Made by a program: the position numbers and the translations under genes
The notes under the pieces: model-generated
Database searches by the model: none
What the model was told of the DNA's origin: nothing
Seen by the model: the letters and a program-made list of their open reading frames with translations, nothing else
In this document: positions 24,332-37,247 of the stretch, one piece after another
Position numbering within the stretch: the first letter of the stretch is position 1
Layout: every line of letters begins with the position of its first letter
Origin: Silene conica
Taxonomy: Eukaryota > Streptophyta > Magnoliopsida > Caryophyllales > Caryophyllaceae
Direction of reading: 5' to 3'
Assembly: GCA_029255685.2 (NCBI GenBank)
Contig: CM055317.2
Location: 13,967,501 to 14,031,500 of the forward strand
DNA length: 64,000 nucleotides

Positions 24332-26036
24332 TGATGAGCTCCATTTTGGTCGTCATTTTCTTTTCGTTTTCTTTATTTTCGGTCGCGATTCGACCTCGAT
24401 TTGCGTGTCTTTGGGTGTTTTTACGTCTGTTGCCTCGTATATTCCTATTCTATCCACTTTTTGTAGGTATTACGGCGGGGGGCGAAGAAACGAGAGAAAT
24501 CGAGGCGGATTTAGAGCGATTTATGAAGAATTATGAAGAAATTAGCAAGGCAAGAGCCCAGGCCTTCCCAGCCGGCGGCCGGTTGGCCGGCTGGGGAACC
24601 TGGTCTTGATTTTGAAGAAAATGTTACAGCCCCTTAAGAATAGGCTCCCAGCCGGTGGCCAACCGGCAGCCGGCATGCCGGCTGGGGAGCATATCCCATA
24701 CTTAGCCAAAATCTGAAGAATGAAAGAATTGCATTGTTGGGCAGATTACTCATAAAGGGTCCCCAGCCGGTGGCCAACCGGCAGCCGGTCCACCGGCTGA
24801 GGGTACCTGTAGCCAAGTGAAGAAAGGAAAAAAATCAGAATTGAGTTTTTGGCCTCCCAGCCGGTGCCCGACCGGCAGCCGGCCGGTCGGCTGGGGATGC
24901 ATGTACATTGGAGAAAAATCGAAGAAAAAGTCAGAAGTCGGATTTTGGGCTCTCAGCCGGTCCACCACCGGCAGCCGGTCCACCACCGGCAGCCGGTCCA
25001 CCGGCTGAGAGGCCTTTTTCGTATTTCCGCACTCTATATAAACCCGCACTTGTGTAGACTTATTATCACGCATTCTTAAGCTTATTTTAGGGTTTTTGCA
25101 CTGTTCCATTGTTCTATACTTAGACTCAAAAAACTCTCTTAATATTTTAATCCTCTTTAGATCTTAGTTTAATCTTTCAATATTAGTTAATCCTTTCTTA
25201 GTAATTCTCTTAGCTTTGTTCTTGGGCAATTTTAGAAGATTCTTATTGGGTTGTAATTTGAGGGTTTGAGAGAATCCTCCAAGTTGTAATCCAAGTTTCT
25301 TGCTTTTTCCTTATTATTGGTATAATCTTCCTAATCTCTACTTTGTCTTTGCATTTTGTTTTAGTTTTGCTTGTTCTATTATTTACTCTCATTAATTTCC
25401 ACCATGTTTAGCATTAATACTTTATTTGTTCAAGTTTATTCCTTAGCCATGTGTGAGTAGTCTTATTCTAGGGTTAGGGGGTTTGCTTGGGTAGTTAGTA
25501 GCCATGAAAAATGCCTAGAGTTAGTCTTGTTTGCTTCTTTGGTTAAGTTTTCGCATCTTGCATGTTATGTGTTTGATGAAATGCCTCAACGACGGTTGGG
25601 TGTTAGTCTTCACTTTGTTTGCTTTAGACGAAAGTCTTGGGGTTTCATGAGCATGCTTGTGTGTTAGGTTAGCTTGGCTTGTAGCGAAAGCTAGGACTAG
25701 ACTCGACCTAAGGGTTTGTCAACTCGAGAGAAGAGACAACCCTAGACCTACCATAGAAGTGATACAAGACCGTTATCTTACGTTTGGCTACCGACTTACC
25801 TAGGTGACCCCCGACACCCTAGTCCTCTTTATCATCAACTTCATCTAGATTTACTTGCTTTAGTAGTTAATTAGTTTTTCCAAACCAAAACCTTTTACTC
25901 CGACTCATACTAAAATTAAAGCATAAATATACAACTTCCCCACCGTCTTTTGGGTTCGACCCTAAATTATACTACTTAATTTGGGAGTTTATAAATTGTT
26001 TTTGATGCCGGAATCGACGACAAAATCCGGCCATCA
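24332..26036 (+). repeat. Athila LTR, plus orientation (outer left)
   Basis: 1705 bp, from TGATGAGCTCC to CCGGCCATCA, followed by AAATGGCGCC, the start of a primer-binding site. It contains five GC-rich quasi-palindromic modules (about 24567, 24646, 24761, 24854, 24950). The 3' end forms a hairpin (GATGCCGGA pairs with TCCGGCCATC). Confidence 0.88.
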
Positions 26037-26860
26037 AAATGGCGCCTTGATTTGGATCGCCTTTCTGTTCTTCCCGACATGGTTAATTGAAGGATAAGGT
26101 GATGAGGGAACAAAGGGGGTTTTTATTTGAGAGAGTTTGGTGAAGTTTGAGGGAGTATTTGAGGGTAAAGGATGAATGGAGAGGAGGAAATAAGGAAGGA
26201 TGAAGAAGAAATGAAGGGAAATGGTTAAGAAATGAGGTAGAAATGAGAAAGAAAAGAGGGGTATCGAGTGTTTTAAATCGCGGCAGAGGACTCTCAGCCG
26301 GTCTGGGACCGGCCGCCGGCAAGCCGGCTGAGAGTGAGGGTTTGCTTTTTCGAATGTTTTTCAAAGGGCTTTGATTCTGAGCCGGTGGACCGGCTGCCGG
26401 CCGACCGGCTCAAAATCAGGTCTTCAGTTTCCACTTCTGCTCTTCTTCTTCTTTTCCCACTCACAAAAACACTCCCAGCCGGCGGGCCGGCTGCCGGCCG
26501 ACCGGCTTAGAGTCCAACTCCTTCTTCTTTTCTTCGAATTCTTCACTTACAAAAACACTCCCAGCCGGCGGACCGGCTGCCGGCCGACCGGCTGGGGTTC
26601 CTTCTTCTTCCTTTTTCTCCACTTTTGGTTCACACAACAAGATTCTCAGCCGGTGGAACGGCTGCCGGCCTACCGGCTCGGAATCACTTCCTCTTGAGTT
26701 TCGATTTTTGAATAAGTACTCGTCTTCTCAGCCGGTGGACCGGCTGCCGGTTAGGTACAGGCTGGGGATGCAAAATCTGAAATCTGCCCAAATAAACTAT
26801 CAAAAACAGAAATGTGTCCAGGCCTTCCCAGCCGGTACCCAGCCGGCGGCCGGTTCATTT
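26037..26860 (+). repeat. Duplicated internal block between the two inverted Athila LTRs
   Basis: After a 10-bp primer-binding stub, 26044-26838 repeats the segment 32572-33365 of the same element almost base for base. It then switches, within a shared CAGCCGG module, to about 35 bp of LTR-type sequence and then to the inverted LTR. It carries the start of the extra ORF and seven GC-rich modules. Confidence 0.85.
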
Positions 26861-28538
26861 TGATGGCCGGATTTTGTCGTCGATTCCGGCATCAAAAACA
26901 ATTTATAAACTCCCAAATTAAGTAGTATAATTTAGGGTCGAACCCAAAAGACGGTGGGGAAGTTGTATATTTATGCTTTAATTTTAGTATGAGTCGGAGT
27001 AAAAGGTTTTGGTTTGGAAAAACTAATTAACTACTAAAGCAAGTAAATCTAGATGAAGTTGATGATAAAGAGGACTAGGGTGTCGGGGGTCACCTAGGTA
27101 AGTCGGTAGCCAAACGTAAGATAACGGTCTTGTATCACTTCTATGGTAGGTCTAGGGTTGTCTCTTCTCTCGAGTTGACAAACCCTTAGGTCGAGTCTAG
27201 TCCTAGCTTTCGCTACAAGCCAAGCTAACCTAACACACAAGCATGCTCATGAAACCCCAAGACTTTCGTCTAAAGCAAACAAAGTGAAGACTAACACCCA
27301 ACCGTCGTTGAGGCATTTCATCAAACACATAACATGCAAGATGCGAAAACTTAACCAAAGAAGCAAACAAGACTAACTCTAGGCATTTTTCATGGCTACT
27401 AACTACCCAAGCAAACCCCCTAACCCTAGAATAAGACTACTCACACATGGCTAAGGAATAAACTTGAACAAATAAAGTATTAATGCTAAACATGGTGGAA
27501 ATTAATGAGAGTAAATAATTGAACAAGCAAAACTAAAAAAATGCAAAGACAAAGTAGTGATTAGGAAGATTATACCAATAATAAGGAAAAAGCAAGGAAC
27601 TTGGATTACAACTTGGAGGATTCTCTCAAACCCTCAAATTACAACCCAATAAGAATCTTCTAAAATTGCCCAAGAACAAAGCTAAGAGAATTACTAAGAA
27701 AGGATTAACTAATATTGAAAGATTAAACTAAGATCTAAAGAGGATTAAAATATTAAGAGAGTTTTTTGAGTCTAAGTATAGAACAATGGAACAGTGCAAA
27801 AACCCTAAAATAAGCTTAAGAATGCGTGATAATAAGTCTACACAAGTGCGGGTTTATATAGAGTGCGGAAATACGAAAAAGGCCTCTCAGCCGGTGGACC
27901 GGCTGCCGGTGGTGGACCGGCTGAGAGCCCAAAATCCGACTTCTGACTTTTTCTTCGATTTTTCTCCAATGTACATGCATCCCCAGCCGACCGGCCGGCT
28001 GCCGGTCGGGCACCGGCTGGGAGGCCAAAAACTCAATTCTGATTTTTTTCCTTTCTTCACTTGGCTACAGGTACCCTCAGCCGGTGGACCGGCTGCCGGT
28101 TGGCCACCGGCTGGGGACCCTTTATGAGTAATCTGCCCAACAATGCAATTCTTTCATTCTTCAGATTTTGGCTAAGTATGGGATATGCTCCCCAGCCGGC
28201 ATGCCGGCTGGGAGCCTATTCTTAAGGGGCTGTAACATTTTCTTCAAAATCAAGACCAGGTTCCCCAGCCGGCCAACCGGCCGCCGGCTGGGTACCGGCT
28301 GGGAAGGCCTGGGCTCTTGCCTTGCTAATTTCTTCATAATTCTTCATAAATCGCTCTAAATCCGCCTCGATTTCTCTCGTTTCTTCGCCCCCCGCCGTAA
28401 TACCTACAAAAAGTGGATAGAATAGGAATATACGAGGCAACAGACGTAAAAACACCCAAAGACACGCAAATCGAGGTCGAATCGCGACCGAAAATAAAGA
28501 AAACGAAAAGAAAATGACGACCAAAATGGAGCTCATCA
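26861..28538 (-). repeat. Athila LTR, minus orientation (3' LTR of the coding unit)
   Basis: 1678 bp, the reverse complement of the outer left LTR with few differences and a shorter module array. It runs TGATGGCCGG to GAGCTCATCA on the plus strand. On its right lies a polypurine tract (28539-28553; AGTGTGGGGAATTC on minus), which identifies it as the proper 3' LTR of the minus-strand coding unit. Confidence 0.88.
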
Positions 28539-28553
28539 GAATTCCCCACACTT

Positions 28554-30868
28554 AAACCTTACTCGTCCTCGAGTAAGAGATCAAAGAACTATATAACCCT
28601 TATTAAAAACAAAGAAACAACTAACTAAGCTACTTATAAGCCGAATCGGGTTTAGCTACACCCGTAGCCCTTTCAACTCACAATTTGACATTCATGAGGG
28701 AGAATGCCCTATTGCAAGGCAAGTAAGGTCTTGCTACAAAACTTTTGATGCCAACCAGTAAAAACAAAACACGTATAGACAAGCAACATGCATCGGAAAA
28801 GAAAGAAAACCGCTTGCCTCATTCAAGCGGCGGAAAACAACTAAAAGGGAACAAATTCAAAATCGTAAACTCCCTCACAAATATTAATTCTACAAGTCAC
28901 TAAGGCAAGAAGGATGACAACAAAACACCGCCAAATCATGCTAAACTAGGCTACTTTCATAACCGTTATCCAAATACTTTTGTCAAAGGCGATCGGATGG
29001 AATGGAATGATGATCCCCGCAATGCTAAAGGCAAAAGATACAACAAGTCTAGATTCTTCACAAAGTAAAGGTCATGGGTCGTCCCGAGATCGACAAAACG
29101 GCCAGGCAGAATTGATTTTTTGGAATGAAATGCTCAAATCAATACAAAATGGTGGATTACAATCAAAATTTGACCTCATTCAATTTTTTTCATTTCTTTT
29201 TCATGCCATGAGTTAGGATGGGGTTTGTCCCACGCGTGCTAATGTCCTTTGCTTTCGCCAATCGCTTATTAGGCAACCGGTTAACCTCTAGACAATAGCT
29301 TATCGGGGTGACAATCACTCTGTCTTTGGGCGGTCGAATTCACAACCAAGTGGGAAGCCAACTCAATGACTACCCTCCAAAGCACATCGAAGTGGTACGC
29401 CTCCACCAAAACAACATGTTCTTATTCCTTTTTCATTAACCATTTTTTTTTTCTTTTCTTTTTCACTTGAGGCTTCTTTTTTTCTTCTTTCAAAACATTT
29501 CCACTTCTTATGATCATTGACAAGAGCATTCCAAATTTATTCATGAAAGTTATTTTTGGGTTGCCAAACCGTCAAGTCGAACAAGGTCACCAAGACAAGA
29601 TAATCAAAACCACTTCACATCACGGGGGTGGACAAGGTGACTCACATGCAAACCCTTGACTTGGTATTGGACCATGGTCAGAAAGATACTAGAAAAGCAT
29701 GACCTAGGGTGTTTTAAAAATCATTCTAAAAGACAAAGTCCCAAGTAGAAGAATTATTTGTAAATGCTTAAACGATTTTGTCAAAGTTCTCAATTAGGCA
29801 TTTTCAAAACATTATCCTAAATGCAACTATATGTCATGAATGCAACTAATATAGACATGTTATAATGCAAATGAGACTATCAAACTAAATGCCAAACAAA
29901 GCTAATGCAACTCCTAACAGCACAAAAGCACACAAGCCACACACAATTCTCCACAATGTACTCCACATCCTCCAAATACAAGCCCATCCTCCTCGATTGT
30001 AACAAAAGAATGAAAATGAGAGTGAAATAGAGGTTGGAACGATCATACCGTGGTATCTTCAAGATCCAAAGCGGTGCTCAAGCGAGTGTTACCTATGCGA
30101 AAGGAGGGGAAGCAAACACAAGTATATACAATTCTACACTAATAAGGTAAAAACATGTTTTTGAATTTTTCAAATTTTTCGATTTTTTTGGTATTTTTGA
30201 GGTTTTTCATACTTACAAAAGCAATCAAATATTCACAAGGTGGATATTTTCCCTCCCCACACTTAAGATTTACATTGTCCTCAATGTAATAAAGTGCAAA
30301 GGGGGAAATGAAGTAAAAAAAAACGAAAACAACATATTTTTGGCTTTTTTTTTGAAATTTTTGAGAAAATAAAAAACTTGTTTTTGTATTTTTTTGAAAT
30401 AAACGGTTCTTCCTCCCCACACTTATTTATATGCATAATGTGAGGAGGAAAACCGGAAAATAAAGGACATATTTTTGAAAGTTTTTGGTTTTTCAATTTT
30501 TTTGGTTTTTTGGTTTTTAAGAAGGCATTAAAAACAAAGATAAACAAAAGAAGAGAAAAACTAAAAACTAGACTAAATGCAAACTAAATGCTCTAAACTA
30601 CATGTATGCAATCTATATGTGACAATATGATACAAAAATATAAATCTGATGCATCTAAATGAATGCAACTATATGCATCTAAACTAATGATGTGAAAACA
30701 TGAAAAGGAAACTAAAACTAACGGAGTAAACTAAACTAACTACTCTAAATGCATGCTAGAAAGTAAAATGCAAACTAAAAGAGAAATTTGGATTAAGGGA
30801 GTTACTTGACTTGTTTTGGATTTTGCAAGGGGAGCATAATCATCACCAACTACCACCTCCAAAGGTGG
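28554..30868 (-). other. Athila 3' noncoding region
   Basis: About 2.3 kb between the extra ORF and the polypurine tract. It is AT-rich with T-rich and A-rich runs around 30150-30550. I see no coding similarity or RNA gene here. Long 3' noncoding stretches are usual for Athila elements. Confidence 0.6.
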
Positions 30869-32641
30869 TCACTCATCAAAGCTATCATCAAAATGATCCT
30901 CGGACTCATATCCTTCATCACCGCCACCATCATCATCATTCCCATTGCCTCCATCAACGACCATGAAGTCGTTCGGGTTGCTCACGAAATCGCGGAAGGG
31001 GGAGGCTTGCGATCCACTAGCTCCCGCATCACCATAACCGCCATGGAAGGATGAATGCCTCGGAGGGCCCGAATCCTCATTACCCCGAAAGTTGGGGGGA
31101 AAGATCGGGTTTGAAAAATAACCCGGGGTGACGTTAATCTCCCCGTAAAAACGACCCTCAGGAGGCACATAACCCCTATCCGGAGGCATGTAGTAAGACG
31201 GGTGACCACCATCCGGATGATGATAACCCTCGCGGACGGACCGATCATAATCCGGAAATGACCCATAAGCTTGATCGTGGTAAAGGTAATCCATCCTATA
31301 GGTCAAATCCCTATGCCGCTCATCGGCTATGGCTTGGCGCTGGTCCGCTAAATCCGCTGCATTCTTCATGCCCAAGTCAACTCGGGCCATGAAATCAATA
31401 AGCTCTGGGGGGCATGAATAAGAAGATGGACCGGAGGTGGAGGCGGATCCCTGGAAGTATGAGGGACCACTCTGAAACTGGGACATGGAAATGGAGGGCT
31501 ACTGAAACTGCTCAAAAGGAAGGTCAGAAGGAGTGGCACCGACTCTGTCTCTGGTGTAGACTCTAGGGGCACGCTGGTCTGGAGGGAGGTCCTCGGGGTC
31601 CGCCTCAATATCAAGGAGGTAAGAGGTCTTTCCCGGCACAACTCTCATCAACTCGGTGTTTGGCAAAGGAACTGAATTCTTGAACTTGTTGTCAACCCGA
31701 ATCTGCCAATACTCCTTGCGATCACTGGGGTTATACCGTACCCACCCCAAAGCATCCTGCAAGTATCGGCTAGATAGCACATTCTCGCCCTGAATGAAGT
31801 CAACCGTGAAGTGCCTCTGACAACGGTTGTTGGCAATCAAGGTGACCATCCCCCCAACACAAATGGGGGTAGTAAGCTGAGGTTGGGATGCCAACCTACT
31901 CAAGTGAAGGGCCATATGGTGAGCAATGTTCAATTTCGGGCCACCAACCAAGTAAGAACCAATTATTTCAAGCTCAGTAGTAGTGAAGTTGTGAGGCTCA
32001 TCCCTAGAGAAAACGGTCCACCCCATGAACCTATGCCAAATTCTAATCGGTGCCAAATGCACCCTATTAGCCGGTTTCTTTCGGCTTCTATCACTTACAA
32101 GACCGGTTATGGCTGTCCAAATAAGCTCGGTATCAAAGCCCTCCGGAGGCTTAATGGCTAATTTTCCGTCTAGCCCAAAAATCAAAGCAAATTCATCTAA
32201 GGTGAGACGATGTTCCCTATTCATCAATCGGAACTCAAGAAATGCAACTTTCCCCAAAGTTCGGTTCTTAGTCACAACCAAAGAACTCAAAAATTCCCAA
32301 GTTAACCGGGGAGATGTGTGAACCGGCTTTGTCTCATACAAGGTTTTCATTCCTAAACCCTCAAAAAGAGCCGCCGTTATTTTCTCAATCCCTAATTCTC
32401 TCAATCCGGCTCTATCAATGAACCTAGATGGGTGAAGGGGGCGATTCTTAAAGTAAGTGAAATTACCTTTTTGTTGGATTGAGGCAAATGTGAGACCGGG
32501 GAAGCAAGGATCCGGGCCAATGTTGCCACTTCCCATTACATTTTCATATTCTTGCTCCACCCTTGGGTCGTGCCTTGATTTGGATCGCCTTTCTGTTCTT
32601 CCCGACATGGTTAATTGAAGGATAAGGTGATGAGGGAACAA
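30869..32641 (-). pseudogene. Athila extra ORF (env-position protein, fossil)
   Basis: Downstream of pol on the element strand lies a region coding for a product with LTWEFLSSL, FRLMNREHRLTLDEFALIFG and ELEIIGSYLVGGPKLNIAHH, the pattern of the ATHILA ORF-1 family found after pol in Athila elements. It is followed by a Pro/Gly/Ser-rich and then Asp/Glu-rich C-terminal part. Proteins in this position are often called env-like, but I see no signal peptide or clear membrane segment. Its function is unknown. Confidence 0.72.
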
Positions 32642-32818
32642 AGGGGGTTTTGATTTGAGAGAGTTTGGTGAAGTTTGAGGGAGTATTTGAGGGTAAAGGA
32701 TGAATGGAGAGGAGGAAATAAGGAAGGATGAAGAAGAAATGAAGGGAAATGGTTAAGAAATGAGGTAGAAATGAGAAAGAAAAGAGGGGTATCGAGTGTT
32801 TTAAATCGCGGCAGAGGA

Positions 32819-33396
32819 CTCTCAGCCGGTCTGGGACCGGCCGCCGGCAAGCCGGCTGAGAGTGAGGGTTTGCTTTTTCGAATGTTTTTCAAAGGGCTTT
32901 GATTCTGAGCCGGTGGACCGGCTGCCGGCCGACCGGCTCAAAATCAGGTCTTCAGTTTCCACTTCTCCTCTTCTTCTTCTTTTCCCACTCACAAAAACAC
33001 TCCCAGCCGGCGGGCCGGCTGCCGGCCGACCGGCTTAGAGTCCAACTCCTTCTTCTTTTCTTCGAATTCTTCACTTACAAAAACACTCCCAGCCGGCGGA
33101 CCGGCTGCCGGCCGACCGGCTGGGGTTCCTTCTCCTTCCTTTTTCTTCACTTTTGGTTCACACAACAAGATTCTCAGCCGGTGGAACGGCTGCCGGCCTA
33201 CCGGCTCGGAATCACTTCCTCTTGAGTTTCGATTTTTGAATAAGTACTCGTCTTCTCAGCCGGTGGACCGGCTGCCGGTTAGGTACAGGCTGGGGATGCA
33301 AAATCTGAAATCTGCCCAAATAAACTATCAAAAACAGAAATGTGTCCAGGGCTTCCCAGCCGGTATGGTACCGTCGGCCGGTGGGCCGGCTGGGAG
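32819..33396. repeat. Seven regularly spaced GC-rich quasi-palindromes
   Basis: Modules start near 32819, 32899, 33002, 33088, 33174, 33255 and 33355, with spacing of about 80-100 bp. Each follows CAGCCGGYGGRCCGGCTG then CCGGCCGACCGGCTG and can fold on itself in two nested ways. The block also occurs at 26290-26850 in the duplicated segment. Related modules in opposite orientation lie in the LTRs. The long reading frames that cross these modules are by-products of the repeat. Confidence 0.85.
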
Positions 33397-33671
33397 TACC
33401 TGTACACAATTTCGAGAAATAATTTAATTTGAACATAAAAATTAACTTTGCCTACAACGGTTTTGCCAATAATCCTCCGACTATACCCATGAATCTTTCA
33501 CAAACAAGCAACAAACATATCCAAATACCTCATGCAACCTAAAAATTAAACTAAAACCGAACTAACAAAGAAACTAACATGAAAACTAGATGAACTAAAG
33601 AGAACTAATACTTACAACCGGTGGTTGTTGAGTGACTCCACCAAACCTTTCATGATCAAACTTCCTTGAAA

Positions 33672-36600
33672 TTAATCCTCCTCGGGGAGTGGGTCCCCGA
33701 GGTCAACAACTTCGACGGTGCCTTTGGAGTCTCCTTCATAATAGCGCTTAATCCGATGCCCGTTGACTTTGAAGGTGCCACCGCCTTCACTCCAAAGCTC
33801 AAAGGCCCCATGAGGAGAAATATCCATCACTTTGAAGGGCCCGGACCACCGTGATCTAAGCTTCCCGGGAAAGTTCTTGACTCTAGAATTGAAGAGGAGA
33901 ACAAGGTCTCCTACGCTCACATTTTTCTTCACTAGCTTGGCATCATGCCACTTCTTCGTTTGCTCCTTATAGAGTTTTGAACTCTCATAAGCTTCATATC
34001 TAAGCTCCTCGAGCTCACTCATTTGAAAGAACCTTTTCTCCCCGGCCATGTCTAAATTGAAGTTCATCTCCTTCAAGGCCCTCCAAGCCTTGTGCTCAAG
34101 CTCCACCGGGAGGTGGCATGCTTTCCCGTACACAAGCTTGTAGGGAGTCATTCCTATAGGAGTTTTGTAGGCCGTCCTCAAAGCCCATAGCACATCGTTC
34201 AATTTTTGGGACCAATCTTTCCGGTTCTTTTGCACCACCTTCTCTAGAATAGCTTTGACTTGGCGAATTGAAACCTCCACTTGCCCACTAGTTTGAGGAT
34301 GGTAGGCAAGTGCTACCTTGTGGGTCACTCCATAGGAGGCTAGGAGGGCTTTGAATGTATGTTTCCGGAAGTGAGAACCTCCGTCACTTATCACTATTCG
34401 GGGTACACCAAAACGGGGAAAGATGATGGTCTTGAAGAGCTTTACCACTACCTTGGAGTCATTGGTGGGGGAGGCAACCGCCTCAATCCATTTCAAGACA
34501 TAATCCACGGCTACTAAGATGTATTCATTCCCGCATGAATTGGGGAAAGGTCCCATGAAGTCAATCCCCCAACAATCGAACAACTCAATCTCCAAGATGG
34601 TTTTTAGGGGCATCTCATTCCTTTTACCGATGTTGCCCGATCTTTGACAAGCATCACAAGATCTAACAACATCGTGAATGTCTTTGAACATTGAAGGCCA
34701 AAAGAACCCTCCTTGAAGAACCTTGGCTATAGTCCGTGAAGCCGCCAAGTGCCCTCCATAGGCGGAGTTGTGAAGCCTATCAACAATTTCGAGCCCCTCT
34801 TCCTTTGATACACATCTCCTCAAGAGCCCATCCCCACACTTCTTGAAAAGGTAGGGATCATCCCAAAAATATCTCTTAGCATCAACCGTCAACTTTCTCC
34901 TTTCTCTTGCTTCCAACTCCTCCGGGATAAAGCCATTAACAAGATAATTGGCAATATCCGCAAACCAAGGCAACTTATTGCCTATTGCCATCAAACTATC
35001 CTCACGCAACCATTCATTGATTGGGCCATCTCTATCATGCAAACCATGATCCTCAAAAGTCAATCTAGACAAGTGGTCCGCAACCACATTCTCCGACCCC
35101 GACTTGTCTCTTATCTCTAGATCAAATTCTTGGAGTAAAAGAACCCATCTCAAGAGTCTTGGCTTGGCATCTTTCTTCAACATTAATTGCCTCAAAGCGG
35201 TGTGATCGGAGTACACCACCACTTTAGATCCCATGAGATATTGCCGAAACTTCTCAATGGCATGCACGATTGCTAACATCTCCTTTTCGGTCGTGGAATA
35301 CTTTGCTTGAGTTGAATCAAGAGTCTTGCTTGAATAGTATATCACGTGGTGTTTCCTATCCACAACTTGACCTAGGACCGCTCCTACCGCGTAGTCGGAT
35401 GCGTCACACATAATCTCAAAAGGCAATCCCCAATCCGGAGCACGAATAATAGGAGCCGTCACAAGTGCTTCTTTGATCCTAGCAAAGGCTTCAAGACAAT
35501 CATTAGTAAACAAAAAGGGAGCATCCTTGAGAAGAAGAGAAGTCAATGGCTTGGCAATTTTGGAAAAATCTTTGATAAAACGCCGGTAAAAGCCGGCATG
35601 TCCAAGAAAACTCCTCACCCCTTTCACATTTGTGGGGGGTGACAAGTTCTCAATGACCGCCACTTTTGCACCATCAACTTCTATGCCCCTCTTGGACACT
35701 ATGTGACCGAGCACAATCCCCTCCTCTACCATGAAATGGCATTTCTCCCAATTTAGGACAAGATTGTGCTCCTCACATCTTTTCAATACATTCACAAGAT
35801 TAGAAAGCCCTAGGTCAAATGAATCACCATGAACACTAAAATCGTCCATAAAAACCTCCATAGATTTCTCAAGGAAATCGGCAAAGATGGCCATCATGCA
35901 CCTTTGAAAGGTGCCGGGTGCATTACACAACCCGAATGGCATCCGCCGATAAGCATACACACCTTGGGGGCATGTAAAAGTTGTTTTCTCTTGGTCTTCC
36001 GGGTGAATAGGTATTTGAAAAAACCCGGAATAACCGTCAAGAAAACAATAGTACGAATGCCCCGCAAGCCTCTCTAGCATTTGATCAATGAAGGGGATTG
36101 GGAAATGGTCTTTGAGAGTTGCCGCATTCAACTTACGGTAATCGATGCACATCCTCCAACCGGTCACCGGACGAGTCGGTAAGAGGGTCCCATCCTCTTG
36201 TGTAACCAATGTTACACCCCCCTTCTTGGGGACAACATGGACGGGGCTCACCCACCGACTATCCGTGATCTCATATATGATTCCGGCCTCAAGCAATTTA
36301 AGGACTTCACTCTTCACTACATCCGCCATTTTCGGATTCAATCTCCTTTGACCCTCCACTCTAGGTCGACTCCCTTCCTCTAGAATTATTCTATGCATGC
36401 AAAGGTTCGGGCTTAGCCCCTTGATGTCATCAAGGCTATACCCCAATGGGCTCCTATGATCCTTTAAAGTTGAAATGAGTTTGGATTCTTGTTGCTCATT
36501 GAGGTTGGCATTGATGATCACCGGGTAAGCCTCTCCCTCCCCAAGAAAGGCATACTTGAGGGAGGGAGGAAGGGTTTTGAGTTGTACCTTTGGAGGGAGC

Positions 36601-37241
36601 ATTCCCTCCACCTTCTCAACTTCTTCATCTTCAAGCTCAATGTCCTCATCCATTTCCTTGTCTTCACTAGTTGTGATGCCACATAATTGTTCCATGTGGC
36701 CTTCCTCCTCTTCTTCCATCTCTACCATCTCCCTTACCACTTGCTCCACAATGTCCAATGTAAATGCCTCATCATGCTTTGGACCTTTCATCATAGTAGG
36801 TAGATTAAACTCAATTTTGTCATCCCCAACTCTAAAGGTGAGCCGCCCATTCTTAACGTCTATCAAGACGCCTCCGGTAGCCAAGAAAGGCCTACCAAGG
36901 ATGATGGGAGTGTGGCTATCCTCCGGAATATCAAGGACAACAAAATCGGCGGGAATCAAATGCTTACCCACTTTGACGGGTACATCCTCAAGCACTCCCA
37001 AAGGGCGCTTGACGGACCTATCCGCCAATTGGAGGGTGATACTTGTAGGAACTAAATCATTCAAACCAATTCTTTTTGCAACTTTTAAAGGAAGTACACT
37101 TACACTAGCTCCTAAATCACAAAGGGCACGAGAGATTGGAATGCCACCAACTATGCAAGGGATAGAGAAACTCCCCGGATCACCAAGTTTCTTTGGCTCC
37201 TTTTGGAGGAGAAGTGCACTACACTCCTCCCTCATAGCCAT
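33672..37241 (-). pseudogene. Athila pol part: protease, RT, RNase H, integrase (fossil)
   Basis: The 1189-residue product shows the Athila protease motif ALCDLGASVSVLPL, RT motifs FLDGYSGFFQIPI and FMDD, RNase H CDASDYAVGAVLGQ, the integrase zinc finger and core (HNSAYGGHLAAS, CDACQRSGNIGKRNE, GIDFMGPFPNS, SDGGSHF) and the Athila-typical ELEELRYEAYE segment near the C-terminus. RT before integrase marks Ty3/gypsy. It is part of the fossil element. Confidence 0.92.
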
Positions 37242-37247
37242 TACTTC

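Noticed and set aside
24750-25109. Pro/Arg-rich frames across the Athila LTR (also 27786-28127, 26371-26697, 32899-33225)
   Set aside because: They are translations of the repeated CCGG modules, open on several frames and both strands because of base composition.
32819-33396. CRISPR-like regular spacing of GC-rich repeats
   Set aside because: The repeats are quasi-palindromes that vary in sequence, lie in a plant retroelement, and have no cas genes nearby.
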